Assembly (NCBI RefSeq): GCF_003991565.1
Contig: NZ_CP032819.1
Span: 1,798,001 to 1,862,000 of the forward strand
Length of the DNA stretch: 64,000 nucleotides
Source of the DNA: Butyricimonas faecalis
Lineage (GTDB): Bacteria; Bacteroidota; Bacteroidia; Bacteroidales; Marinifilaceae
Reading direction: 5' to 3'
The notes under the pieces were generated by a model. It worked only from the letters and a program-made list of their open reading frames with translations, did no database searches and was not told the DNA's origin. Position 1 is the stretch's first letter; every line of letters starts with the position of its first letter. The translations under genes and the position numbers were made by a program. Positions 44,973 to 53,900 of the stretch are shown piece after piece.

Positions 44973-45162
44973 CTCAACATACCGAAGGCAGGGAGTCCTG
45001 CTACAATATAACAGGCATTTTTTATGCTTGTTATTTCCATACGGCGGTTCCCGTACCCCCGTAGAGAGTGTTAATGCACCTCACATGCCTTCGGGTGTTG
45101 AGCGACGGGACAGGCGGGAACCGTTTCTATTCATTCTCCTGCCAATTTAATACATTAACATC
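44973..45162 (+). ncRNA. Candidate structured 5' leader RNA upstream of two small genes
   Basis: A 190-base untranslated leader with several stems readable by eye: GCAGG/CCTGC with loop GAGT (44988-45001); ATAACAGGCAT/ATGCTTGTTAT (45008-45034, one G-U) with a T-rich loop; a long-range CGGTTCCCG/CGGGAACCG stem (45045-45053 with 45115-45123) enclosing CCCGT/ACGGG. In addition the first 18 bases, CTCAACATACCGAAGGCA (44973-44990), can pair almost perfectly with TGCCTTCGGGTGTTGAG (45086-45102), which lies inside the long stem; this implies a pseudoknot or two exclusive folds. The 58-codon gene starts right after it. The combination suggests a cis-regulatory RNA. I cannot assign it to a named family. 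Confidence 0.6.
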
Positions 45163-45339
45163 ATGACCAAAGATGAAAACAGCATTCCTGTTACAAATTT
45201 CACAGGTGCTGGACAAATTGACGACCATCGAAAAGGTGAAAAACTCAAGCAGTATTATCTCGAACAAGCACATTTCTTATTTCTGCTAGATTCTGCTACC
45301 CAACAAGCAGAACAACCCACAAACCCCATATGCCCATGA
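45163..45339 (+). CDS. Small protein (58 residues), coupled to the next gene
   Basis: An ATG at 45163, 40 bases past the last leader stem, opens 58 codons beginning MTKDENSIPVTNFTGAGQID and ending in TGA at 45337-45339. The TGA overlaps the ATG of the next gene (ATGA), a sign of translational coupling. The protein is hydrophilic, with a helix-forming Tyr/Leu-rich middle (KLKQYYLEQAHFLFLLDSA) and no signal peptide or membrane segment. Family unknown. It could be a regulatory leader peptide or a small partner of the next product. Confidence 0.55.
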   Translation: MTKDENSIPVTNFTGAGQIDDHRKGEKLKQYYLEQAHFLFLLDSATQQAEQPTNPICP

Positions 45340-45932
45340 AAAAGACAGAAACAAATTCCAATGAAACTTATCGTATGACTATTGGTAAAACTGAGATCTA
45401 CGGTGTTAGCATCCAACAATTAACGGATCTACACGAAACGATCGGAACATTCATCCAAAGAGAAAAAGCCCCCTTCAAATACAAAACAAAAAGTTCCGAT
45501 GAATATTGCATTGATATTATCAAAACTATCTCGTTAGAATCAGGAGAAGAAGATTTCTCCGTGGAATATTCCCTTGATTCCTTTGATATTGATATGGATT
45601 GCATGTCCGCAAAGCAAATGAAAAGAGCGGCAAACATGATGCTGAAGTTCCTAGAAAAATATGAAGAAGATGGGAATAAAAAGATAACATGGGATACAAA
45701 TGATTATCCACCGGAAACCCTTGGAGGGATTAACTTTGAAATCCAAAAAGATAATCGTTTATCCTTATTTGAGACAACACCTTGCGTGACGAAATACATC
45801 AAACAGGGAGATTTCTACAAAGCGAAAATTACGTATGAAATTGACGTGAATGAAATGAAATCTCGGGATTTATCATTCAAAGAATTCATCGTGTTATACC
45901 GAAAATTAGGAGACTTCCTAAACAATCGGTAA
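45336..45932 (+). CDS. Protein of unknown function (198 residues)
   Basis: Begins MKKTETNSNETYRMTIGKTE at the coupled ATG (an ATG six bases upstream is possible). Soluble, acidic, with alternating strands and helices and no recognised catalytic motif, signal peptide or membrane helix. It probably shares the mRNA that starts with the structured leader and the 58-residue gene. The downstream gap of 50 bases runs into the left end of an IS110-family element. It might belong to a mobile or variable module, judging by its position in an AT-rich gap beside an insertion sequence, but no homology is recognised. Confidence 0.6.
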   Translation: MKKTETNSNETYRMTIGKTEIYGVSIQQLTDLHETIGTFIQREKAPFKYKTKSSDEYCIDIIKTISLESGEEDFSVEYSLDSFDIDMDCMSAKQMKRAANMMLKFLEKYEEDGNKKITWDTNDYPPETLGGINFEIQKDNRLSLFETTPCVTKYIKQGDFYKAKITYEIDVNEMKSRDLSFKEFIVLYRKLGDFLNNR

Positions 45933-46032
45933 AATACTAACCCTAAAAAATAAAAAGAGACTGCCTACCAGGTCTATTCTTAAACAACTACCCCCTCCAA
46001 CTCCCCCTATTCTTATGATTTATGCAAATATT

Positions 46033-47031
46033 TCATGAATAAACAGGGGTATAAAATTGATCTTTTTTGATGACAGCAAACATTCTCGCGATCAGCTTTG
46101 CCCTGATCGCGTTAATGACCGTCATCTTGTTCTTTCCTTCCTTAACCTTTCTCTCGTAATACGCCTTTAACTCACCAGACTTCCTTCCCGTGATCGACAA
46201 GGCAGCCATGTGTAACAACGTCTTGATTTGCTTGTTCGCCCGCTGGGATACCTTGTTCCTGGAATGTTGACTGCTTCCCGAGGTGTAACGGAAAGGTGCT
46301 ACCCCGGCATGACAGGCGAACTTGCGGGGATCATCGAAGCGCGTGAACGCTTCTGTCTCGATGATCAAGCAAAGGGCGACACTCGGCCCAACCCCCTCGA
46401 CTGATAGCAACAACTCCCGCTGACGCCAGAGAACACGGCAGGAACGGATAATTGTCTCGACGAGTAGATCGATATCTTTGATCAATTTTTCCAGCTCTTC
46501 TATCAACCGTTCCAGTCTTTGAGCCTTCTCTTGATAGACTCGATCAAGCATGAACTCTCGTTGGTCGGAGAGTTGCCCCTTGTACTTGGCCAAGTCCGAC
46601 TTGTAAAGGTCTTGCTCGTTCCTTAACTGCTTGAGGCGCTCGATCTCTTCCCGAGGACGCTGGTAATAACGAGCGTTGTCACTGAAACGAGAGGCGTAGC
46701 GAGCGATTCGGTGAGCATCGACCTTGTCATTCTTCCCACGTGAGAAGCCCGAAGAATACTTGATCTGCGCTGGATTTTCAAGCCATAAACCACAAGAGAG
46801 AGACTGGCAAGCGATTGACAGGGGGAAGGTGTACTGCCCCGTGTGCTCGGCACAGACTAGCAGGTTATCGATCGAGGTTTTAAAATCAACCAAGAACGTT
46901 TCCAGGAAACGACGTATCGACGGGATGTTATTGTTTACTACTTCTTCAAGAACTATCGTGCCGTTTAGCAACACGCAAAAATCAAGTTTCTTTTTACTAA
47001 CGTCTACCCCGATAAAATAAAAGTTTTCCAT
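46033..47031 (-). CDS. IS110-family transposase (DEDD type)
   Basis: From the ATG at 47031 (MENFYFIGVDVSKKKLDFC) the protein has 332 residues. The N-terminal RuvC-like domain shows Asp10, Glu62 (CAEHTGQ), Asp102 and Asp105 (GKNDKVDAHRIARY), the DEDD set. A coiled region follows (about 125-195), then the Transposase_20 domain (about 205-290, LLSVEGVGPSVAL, FACHAGVAPF, YTSGSSQHSRNK), with Ser251/Ser253 as candidates for the catalytic serine. All key residues are present, so it may be active. A longer frame start (47190) would run over the candidate bridge RNA and is rejected. IS110 recombinases are guided by a bridge RNA from the element. Confidence 0.92.
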   Translation of the reverse strand: MENFYFIGVDVSKKKLDFCVLLNGTIVLEEVVNNNIPSIRRFLETFLVDFKTSIDNLLVCAEHTGQYTFPLSIACQSLSCGLWLENPAQIKYSSGFSRGKNDKVDAHRIARYASRFSDNARYYQRPREEIERLKQLRNEQDLYKSDLAKYKGQLSDQREFMLDRVYQEKAQRLERLIEELEKLIKDIDLLVETIIRSCRVLWRQRELLLSVEGVGPSVALCLIIETEAFTRFDDPRKFACHAGVAPFRYTSGSSQHSRNKVSQRANKQIKTLLHMAALSITGRKSGELKAYYERKVKEGKNKMTVINAIRAKLIARMFAVIKKDQFYTPVYS

Positions 47032-47119
47032 ATCTTTGTGTTTAGCAATTTGAAGAGGGAAAGGATATTGAACGTCACCTAAAAACCTTAACAACAAGAA
47101 AGTTAATTTCTTATACAGG

Positions 47120-47222
47120 TCCCCGTTCAAGAAAGCCAAGGTGTCCAAATAGGGGGATGAAGCTGTTTTCAAACACAGCTCACGGTTCACACCTCGGTTT
47201 CCTTTCTTTCAAATTAGTTCAT
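47120..47222 (-). ncRNA. Candidate bridge RNA of the IS110 element
   Basis: In the minus strand between a -7 element and the transposase start there are nested stems: CCGAGGTGT/ACACCTTGG (47201-47193 with 47146-47138) enclosing AGCTGT/ACAGCT (about 47179-47161). The single-stranded part carries TCCCCCTATT (47157-47148), identical to plus-strand 46002-46011 at the other end of the element, so the RNA could pair with the minus strand there. Known biology of IS110 elements (bridge RNA in the 5' non-coding end) supports the idea. The limits are approximate. Confidence 0.45.
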
Positions 47223-47228
47223 ACTTTA

Positions 47229-47236
47229 CAAATATA
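47229..47236 (-). promoter_or_regulatory. -7 element upstream of the IS110 RNA and transposase
   Basis: TATATTTG on the minus strand fits TAnnTTTG, with predicted start near 47222, at the start of the structured non-coding region. The -33 match is poor. Confidence 0.4.
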
Positions 47237-47399
47237 AATATTACTTTTTTATTCCATTTACTTTTCATGATACAAAGCTAAGGTTACACAGGGGGAGGGT
47301 TGATTACCAAGCGGTACGCACTCCTGTGTAAAAGGGTATCGGAGGGGGTAGTTTGTTGATACAAGATAAGGCTCGTTTCCGAACTCTCACATTTCACCC
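47237..47399. other. Gap between IS110 promoter and pepT with stem-loops
   Basis: Contains TTACACAGG (47284-47292) paired with CCTGTGTAA (47323-47331), GC-rich inner repeats, and GTATC/GATAC (47336-47340 with 47358-47362) around the GGAGGGGGTAGT motif. The outer part is the pepT 3' flank. The set looks like a palindromic repetitive element, but the copy number in the genome cannot be judged here. Confidence 0.45.
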
Positions 47400-48620
47400 T
47401 TATTCTGCCCAAAGCTGAATCAAGTTCAAAATCGTCTGTTGTGCACGTCTCATCGTGTCCAAAGAACAATATTCGAACTTACCGTGGAAGTTCATCCCCC
47501 CGGTGAATAAATTCGGGCAAGGCAATCCCATGTATGAAAGACGAGCCCCGTCGGTACCCCCGCGGATAGGACGGACAATCGGGGTTACCCCGGCCTGTTC
47601 CATCGCCTTGAATGCCTTGTCGATCACTTCCGGATGCGGTTCAACCATCTCACGCATATTGTAATATTGATCCTTCAAGGTCAACGTTAACACTCCTTCG
47701 CCATATTTCCGGGTTAAAAGTTCCACCACTTGGGTCATGAATTGCTTTTTAGCTTCAAATTTCTCCCGGATATGATCACGAATGATATAACTGATTTCTG
47801 CATTCTCCACGGAACCGTTCAATCCTACCAAATGATAGAAGCCCTCGTATCCATCGGTGTGTTCCGGACGTTCCCATGCCGGCAACAGGCTATTCACCTC
47901 GGCAGCAACCTGCAACGCATTAATCATTTTATCTTTGGCATAACCCGGGTGCACGTTTCGTCCTTGAATCGCAACCCTGGCACTGGCAGCATTGAAGTTC
48001 TCGTACTCCAACTCTCCCTCGAAACCACCATCAATGGTGTAAGCGAATTTCGCACCGAATCTCTCCACGTTGAAATAGTCGACTCCCCGGCCCACTTCCT
48101 CGTCCGGCGTGAAACCGATACGGATTTTCCCATGTTTGATTTCGGGATGTGTCATCAGATACTCGGCAGCCGTCATGATCTCGGCAACACCCGCCTTATC
48201 GTCAGCTCCCAATAACGTTGTCCCGTCGGTCGTAATCAACGTGTGTCCCTTGAATGCAGACAATTCCGGAAAATCCTTTACCGTCATCATCAAATTCTCG
48301 TTCAAACGGATATCTTTTCCGTCGTAATTCTCGATAATCTGCGGTTTGACATTCACACCACTCATATCCGGGCTCGTGTCCACGTGAGAAATAAAACCAA
48401 TCACCGGGCGATTCTCGTATCCCGGAGTAGCAGGAATCGTACCCATGGCATAGCTATGCTCGTCCATCTCCACCTCGGTTAATCCAAGAGATTTCATTTC
48501 TTCTACCAAGTATTTCAGCAACACTTTTTGCTTTTCGGTAGAAGGGAAAGTCTCGCTCGTTTCGTCACTCTGCGTGTCGAAACTCACGTATTTCAAAAAA
48601 CGATCTTTTAAATCCACCAT
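47400..48620 (-). CDS. pepT: Peptidase T (aminotripeptidase)
   Basis: A 406-residue M20-family zinc enzyme that removes the N-terminal residue from tripeptides in the cytosol. Metal and catalytic residues are in GFISHVDTSPD (His), LLGADDKAGVAEI (Asp), FTPDEEVGRG (Glu pair) and YTIDGG, with the C-terminal RGGTDGARLSYMGLPCPNLFTGG. Complete length. It lies next to an OPT oligopeptide transporter gene on the same strand, which fits uptake and breakdown of short peptides. The IS110 element lies just beyond its 3' end and does not touch the coding region. Confidence 0.95.
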   Translation of the reverse strand: MVDLKDRFLKYVSFDTQSDETSETFPSTEKQKVLLKYLVEEMKSLGLTEVEMDEHSYAMGTIPATPGYENRPVIGFISHVDTSPDMSGVNVKPQIIENYDGKDIRLNENLMMTVKDFPELSAFKGHTLITTDGTTLLGADDKAGVAEIMTAAEYLMTHPEIKHGKIRIGFTPDEEVGRGVDYFNVERFGAKFAYTIDGGFEGELEYENFNAASARVAIQGRNVHPGYAKDKMINALQVAAEVNSLLPAWERPEHTDGYEGFYHLVGLNGSVENAEISYIIRDHIREKFEAKKQFMTQVVELLTRKYGEGVLTLTLKDQYYNMREMVEPHPEVIDKAFKAMEQAGVTPIVRPIRGGTDGARLSYMGLPCPNLFTGGMNFHGKFEYCSLDTMRRAQQTILNLIQLWAE

Positions 48621-48621
48621 T

Positions 48622-48734
48622 TCTATTTTAGATTTTAAATTTTAGATTTTAAATTAAAACGGCCTAATCATCATTTTAGATTGCAAATTTCAATTGCATT
48701 GTTCAATTTAAAATTTACAATCTAAAATTTAAAA
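48622..48734. repeat. AT-rich intergenic repeat, copy 5
   Basis: Between pepT and the OPT gene: TTTTAGATTTTAAATTTTAG and its inverse CAATCTAAAATTTAAAATTA, TTTTAGATTGCAAATTTC and similar words. The largest and clearest copy in the window. It can fold on itself. Confidence 0.6.
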
Positions 48735-50702
48735 TTAATCTGCCAGTTTAGCTTTCATCGAATCGTAGATGAAATAAAGGATAATCAGTATATACATCAC
48801 GACAGCCAACACTTCGGCACCACTCCAACTGATAAACCAGTCAGCACCACAATATTTTAAGATGGCACTAACCACACCCATTAACGCACCACCGGCAATA
48901 AATCCGGAAGCGATTAACGTACCGCGTTCACGGCGAGCTTTGTTCACATTTTCGTCTTTACTACGAGTACCCACGTACCAGCTAATCAAACCACCTATCA
49001 ATAACGGGGTATTTAAATCCAACGGGATAAACATTCCCAAGGCAAAAGCCAACGCAGGAACTCCGATCATCGTCAGGATTAATGCCAATGCCGCTCCGGC
49101 AAAGTATAGTAACCAAGGAGTTGCCCCTCCTTCCATCAAAGGTTTGATCACGGCAGCCATCGCGTTTGCTTGCGGGGCTACCAATGCATTCTCACCCACG
49201 AAGCCGTAAGTCTGGTTCAACACCATCATAACACCGGCAATCGTGGCAGCAGAAACGGCCGTTCCCAAGAATTTCCATCCTTCCTGTCTGGCAGGAGTTG
49301 TACCCAACCAGTAACCGATTTTCAAGTCGGTAATGAAACCTCCAGCCATAGACAACGCGGTACAAACAACACCACCGATAATCATGGCAGCCATCATTCC
49401 GCTTGTTCCGCTCAACCCGGCACTAACCAATACCAATGAACTCAAAATCAATGTCATCAATGTCATTCCGGATACCGGATTCGAACCCACGATAGCAATA
49501 GCGTTTGCCGCCACGGTCGTAAACAAGAAGGAGATAACGAATACAATCAAAGTAGCGATGATCGTGTGAGTCAAATTACCCAACACGCCAAATTGGAAGA
49601 ACACAAACGTTGCGATCAACACGGAGATAATCCCGGAAAGGATGAATTTCATGGAGATATCACGCTGTGTACGCTCCACCACGCTATTCCCTTTTTTCTT
49701 ACCTCCTAATTCACTAACGGCCAAGCCTAAAGCTTGTTTGATAATACTAGAAGAACGGATAATACCGATCACACCAGCCATCGCAATACCACCGATACCG
49801 ATATGGCGGGCATAATTTGAGAATATCTGTTCTGGGGTCATATCCCGCAACAATACCGTAATTCCCTCTCCGACAGCCAATGTCTGTCCATCAGCAAAAT
49901 GGCTGATAAAAGGGATCAGCACGAACCAGACGGTGAAAGAACCGGCACAAATAATCGCCGCGTATTTCAAGCCGATAATATATCCCAATCCGAGTACAGC
50001 CGCCCCCGTGTTCACTTTAAACACCACTTTCATTTTGTCAGCAAGTACTTCTCCCCATCCCATGATACGGGTAGAGATTCCTTCTGCCCACCAACCGAAA
50101 GTGCTCACGCAGAAATCATACAGACCTCCGATCAGACCACTTACTGCCAGTAGTTTAGCCTGATTACCTTTCTTTTCTCCGGAAACCAGTACTTCCGTGG
50201 TTGCCGTTGCCTCCGGGAATGGATATTTTCCGTGCATGTCTTTCACGAAATATTTCCGGAAAGGAATCAATAACAAGATACCCAAAAAACCTCCGAATAG
50301 AGAAGAAAGGAATATCTGGTAAAATTGAGCCTCCAGTCCTAAAATGTAAAGAGCCGGAAGCGTAAAGATTGCCCCGGCCACGATCACACCGGAACTAGCC
50401 CCGATAGATTGGATAATCACGTTTTGTCCCAACATATTTTTCTTTCCCAACATATTGCCCACACCAACAGCAATAATAGCGATAGGAATTGCAGCCTCGA
50501 ATACTTGGCCCACTTTCAGTCCAAGATAAGCTGCTGCCGCGGAAAAAATGACCGCCATGATAATACCGAATGTCACGGAATAAGGCGTAACTTCCTTGGG
50601 TTTTGCATTTGCCGGCATCATCGGCTTGTACTCCTCGCCCGGGGCGAGTTCCCGGTACGCGTTATCCGGGAGTGAATTCATTTGTTTGTTCTCTTGCTCC
50701 AT
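48735..50702 (-). CDS. OPT-family oligopeptide transporter
   Basis: A 655-residue inner-membrane protein with about 14-16 hydrophobic helices. It matches the OPT superfamily, which imports oligopeptides (or metal-chelating peptides) with protons. Hallmarks are GIIMAVIFSAAAAYLGLKVG near residue 50, NVIIQSIGASSGVIVAG and KYPFPEATATTEVL. pepT is directly downstream, supporting peptide import. A -7 promoter element lies about 40 bases upstream. The substrate of the bacterial branch is not established, so no symbol is given. Confidence 0.92.
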   Translation of the reverse strand: MEQENKQMNSLPDNAYRELAPGEEYKPMMPANAKPKEVTPYSVTFGIIMAVIFSAAAAYLGLKVGQVFEAAIPIAIIAVGVGNMLGKKNMLGQNVIIQSIGASSGVIVAGAIFTLPALYILGLEAQFYQIFLSSLFGGFLGILLLIPFRKYFVKDMHGKYPFPEATATTEVLVSGEKKGNQAKLLAVSGLIGGLYDFCVSTFGWWAEGISTRIMGWGEVLADKMKVVFKVNTGAAVLGLGYIIGLKYAAIICAGSFTVWFVLIPFISHFADGQTLAVGEGITVLLRDMTPEQIFSNYARHIGIGGIAMAGVIGIIRSSSIIKQALGLAVSELGGKKKGNSVVERTQRDISMKFILSGIISVLIATFVFFQFGVLGNLTHTIIATLIVFVISFLFTTVAANAIAIVGSNPVSGMTLMTLILSSLVLVSAGLSGTSGMMAAMIIGGVVCTALSMAGGFITDLKIGYWLGTTPARQEGWKFLGTAVSAATIAGVMMVLNQTYGFVGENALVAPQANAMAAVIKPLMEGGATPWLLYFAGAALALILTMIGVPALAFALGMFIPLDLNTPLLIGGLISWYVGTRSKDENVNKARRERGTLIASGFIAGGALMGVVSAILKYCGADWFISWSGAEVLAVVMYILIILYFIYDSMKAKLAD

Positions 50703-50741
50703 TGTTTCTTTATAGTAAGTGATTTATTTTTAACAGCACCT

Positions 50742-50749
50742 CAAAGATA
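50742..50749 (-). promoter_or_regulatory. -7 element of the OPT transporter gene
   Basis: TATCTTTG on the minus strand, 39 bases before the ATG at 50702; no good -33 match. Confidence 0.45.
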
Positions 50750-50870
50750 ACGATTTTAGTGAAAAAATGGGATAACCAACATATTTTGTTTCATTTTCCA
50801 AAATAGATTAAAACGAGGAGACGAATAATAGAAAAGAGTTACATTTATAGATTAACAAAGGTACCCGCAT

Positions 50871-50902
50871 AAAAAAATCGCCCGGAAATAATTCCGAGCG
50901 AT
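50871..50902 (-). terminator. Terminator of nifJ
   Basis: ATCGCTCGGAA and TTCCGGGCGAT (minus strand, one G-U) with a short loop, followed by a T-tract; 24 bases past the nifJ stop. Confidence 0.88.
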
Positions 50903-50926
50903 CTTTTCTATTACTAATATGGAGTA

Positions 50927-53900
50927 TTACTCGCCGTATTTCATTTCTGCACGACGTTTGTAACCTTCATAACGCCATTTAGCGTCTGACTGAGTCTTGG
51001 CAAACAATTTTTCAGCTTCCTCCGGAGCAGCTTTCAACAAGGAGTTGAAACGCACTTCACCCATCAGGTAGTCACGGAATTTGCTATAATCCGGTTCTTT
51101 AGAATCCAATTGGAACGGGTTTTTACCCTCTTCTTCCAATGCCGGGTTATAACGGTATAATTGCCAGTATCCACATTCAACAGCCTTCTTCTCTTCAGCT
51201 TGAGATTTACCCATGCTTGCTTTCAGACCGTGGTTAATACACGGAGCGTAAGCGATGATCAATGAAGGTCCGTCGTAAGCTTCAGCCTCTTTCAACGCTT
51301 TCAGGTATTGAGCCTGGTTGGATCCCATGGCGACTTGTGCTACATATACATAACCGTATGACATTGCCATTGCACCCAAATCTTTTTTGCGAACACGTTT
51401 ACCGCTAGCAGCAAACTTAGCCACGGCACCAACAGGAGTTGATTTGGAAGATTGACCTCCGGTATTTGAATAAACCTCGGTATCAACTACCAACACGTTC
51501 ACGTTATGACCGCTTGCTAACACGTGATCCAAACCACCGTAACCGATGTCATAAGCCCATCCGTCTCCACCGAAGATCCATTGAGATTTCTTCGTGAAGT
51601 AAGCCTTCAGTTCCAATATTTCTTTAGCGATAGCTGAATTTTCTTTAGCCAAAGCAGCAGACATGTTATCGCTAGCGACTAACGTTTTCTCTCCATCCTC
51701 GAAAGCAGCAAGCCATTCGTTAACGGCAGCCTGAGTATCAGCAGAGAAGCTTGATAAGTTCTCTTCCAATAATCTCTTAGCACGATCACGCAAACGGTTA
51801 TTACCTTCTGCCATTCCAAGACCATACTCGGCGTTGTCCTCGAACAACGAGTTAGCCCAAGCCACACCGCGTCCTGACTGATAATTCTTGCAATACGGAG
51901 TTGAAGGAGCAGAACCTCCATAAATTGAGGTACATCCGGTAGCATTTGCCACCATCATTCTCTCTCCGAATAATTGAGTAATTAACTTGATATACGGTGT
52001 CTCACCACAACCGGCACAAGCTCCGGAGAACTCGAACAAAGGTTGTTGGAACTGAGAATTTTTCACGTTATTCGGCTCAACTACTTTCTTGTAGCCCACC
52101 TTTTGATCCATGTATTCGAAACGAGCGATTTCAGCTTCTTGTGATTCAAGCGGTTTCATGATCAATGCTTTTTCCTTAGCCGGACAAACATCAACACAGT
52201 TACCACATCCCGTACAATCCAACGGAGATACCTGAATCTTGAATTTCAATCCTGCAAGTTCCTTACCGATAGCTGGTTTAGCCTCCGTTCCCGCAGGAGC
52301 AGCAGCTAATTCTTCATCAGAAATCAAGAACGGACGAATAGCTGCGTGAGGACAAATGTAAGCACATTGATTACATTGAATACAGTTATTCACTTGCCAT
52401 TCCGGAACACTGATCGCAATTCCGCGTTTCTCGAATCTAGAAGTTCCGGCAGGGAAAGTTCCGTCTTCACGTCCCGTAAATGCACTAACAGGAAGATCAT
52501 CCCCTTTCTGGGCATTCATCACATCAACCACGTTACGGATAAATTCCGGACGGTTTTCATCACAAGTACAATTTTCATCTTTCAGATTTTTCCACTCGGC
52601 AGGAACAGAAACTTTCACCACGTTTTCAGCCAAACCACCGGCATCAACAGCAGCATAGTTCATTTTCACAACAGCCTCACCTTTCTTTCCGTATGACTTG
52701 TCGATAGCTTTTTTCATTTCGCTAACAGCCAAATCGTAAGGAATCACGTTCGTGATTTTGAAGAAAGCAGACTGCATGATCGTGTTCGTACGGTTACCCA
52801 AACCTAATTGCTGACCGATCTTCGTTCCGTTGATAATATAGAAATTAATTTCGTTTTCAGCCAAATAGCGTTTCATGGCATTCGGAAGGTGTTCTCCAAT
52901 CTCTTTCTCATCCCAAAGAGAATTTAACAAGAAAGAACCACCTTTTTTCAAACCTTTCAACACGTCATACATGTGAATGTATGCAGGCACATGACAAGCC
53001 ACGAAGTCAGGAGTGGTTACCAAATAGGTTGAACGGATAGGATCATCCCCGAAGCGAAGGTGAGAAGCCGTGAAACCTCCTGATTTCTTTGAGTCATAAG
53101 CGAAATAAGCTTGACAATATTTATTGGTTGCTCCACCGATAATCTTGATAGAGTTTTTATTGGCACCGACTGTACCATCAGAACCTAAACCATAGAACTT
53201 AGCCTCGTACATGTGATCGGAATTCACTTTCACCTCCGGTTCAACAGGAAGAGAACGGAATGTCACATCATCCACGATACCAATAGTAAATTGGTTTTTC
53301 GGCTCGTTCATAGCCAAATTCTTGTAAACAGCAATGATTTGTCCCGGGGTTACGTCCTTAGAACCTAATCCGTAACGTCCGCCAACGATCATCGGGGCAT
53401 TCTTTTGTCCGTAGAACACGTCTTTCACGTCAAGGTACAACGGATCTCCGGTTGCTCCCGGCTCTTTCGTACGGTCAAGAACGGCAATACGTTTTACGGT
53501 AGCAGGAACTGCTTCCATGAAATATTTAGCAGAGAACGGACGATACAAATGAACGGCGATCATACCCACTTTTTCTCCCTGAGCAAGTTTATAATCGATC
53601 ACCTCACGAATAGTCTCGGTCACGGACCCCATAGCAATGATGATATTCTCAGCATCTTTAGCTCCGTAATATACGAACGGACGATAAGTACGACCTGTAA
53701 TCTTGGACATTTCATCCATATAGTCAGCCACGATATCAGGTACTGCATCATAGAATTTATTGGCAGCCTCTCTACCTTGGAAATAGACGTCCGGATTCTG
53801 TGCAGTTCCCTTTGTTACAGGGTTCTCAGAAGTTTGAGCCCGATCACGGAATTCCTGCAAAGCTTTCATATCAACCAATCCGCGAACGTCCTCCATGTCT

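Larger units (their letters stand above)
45987..47352 (-). mobile_element. IS110-family insertion sequence
   Basis: One transposase gene with non-coding sequence on its 5' side, bounded by inverted motifs ACTACCCCCTCC (45987-45998) and GGAGGGGGTAGT (47341-47352), 1366 bases apart. IS110 elements usually lack terminal inverted repeats; these may be subterminal repeats or the halves of a palindromic target split by the insertion. The exact ends are not proven: the boundaries given are those motifs. Confidence 0.7.

Noticed and set aside
44902..45150. An 82-codon frame across the structured leader
   Set aside because: Its codons run through paired stems, the product is compositionally odd (many Arg, Pro, Ser) and a promoter element lies inside it. 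Non-coding RNA explains the sequence better.
47032..47190. N-terminal extension of the transposase frame (start at 47190)
   Set aside because: It has no counterpart in IS110 transposases, whose N-terminus is MxxxxIGVDVSK, and it overlies the structured non-coding part.
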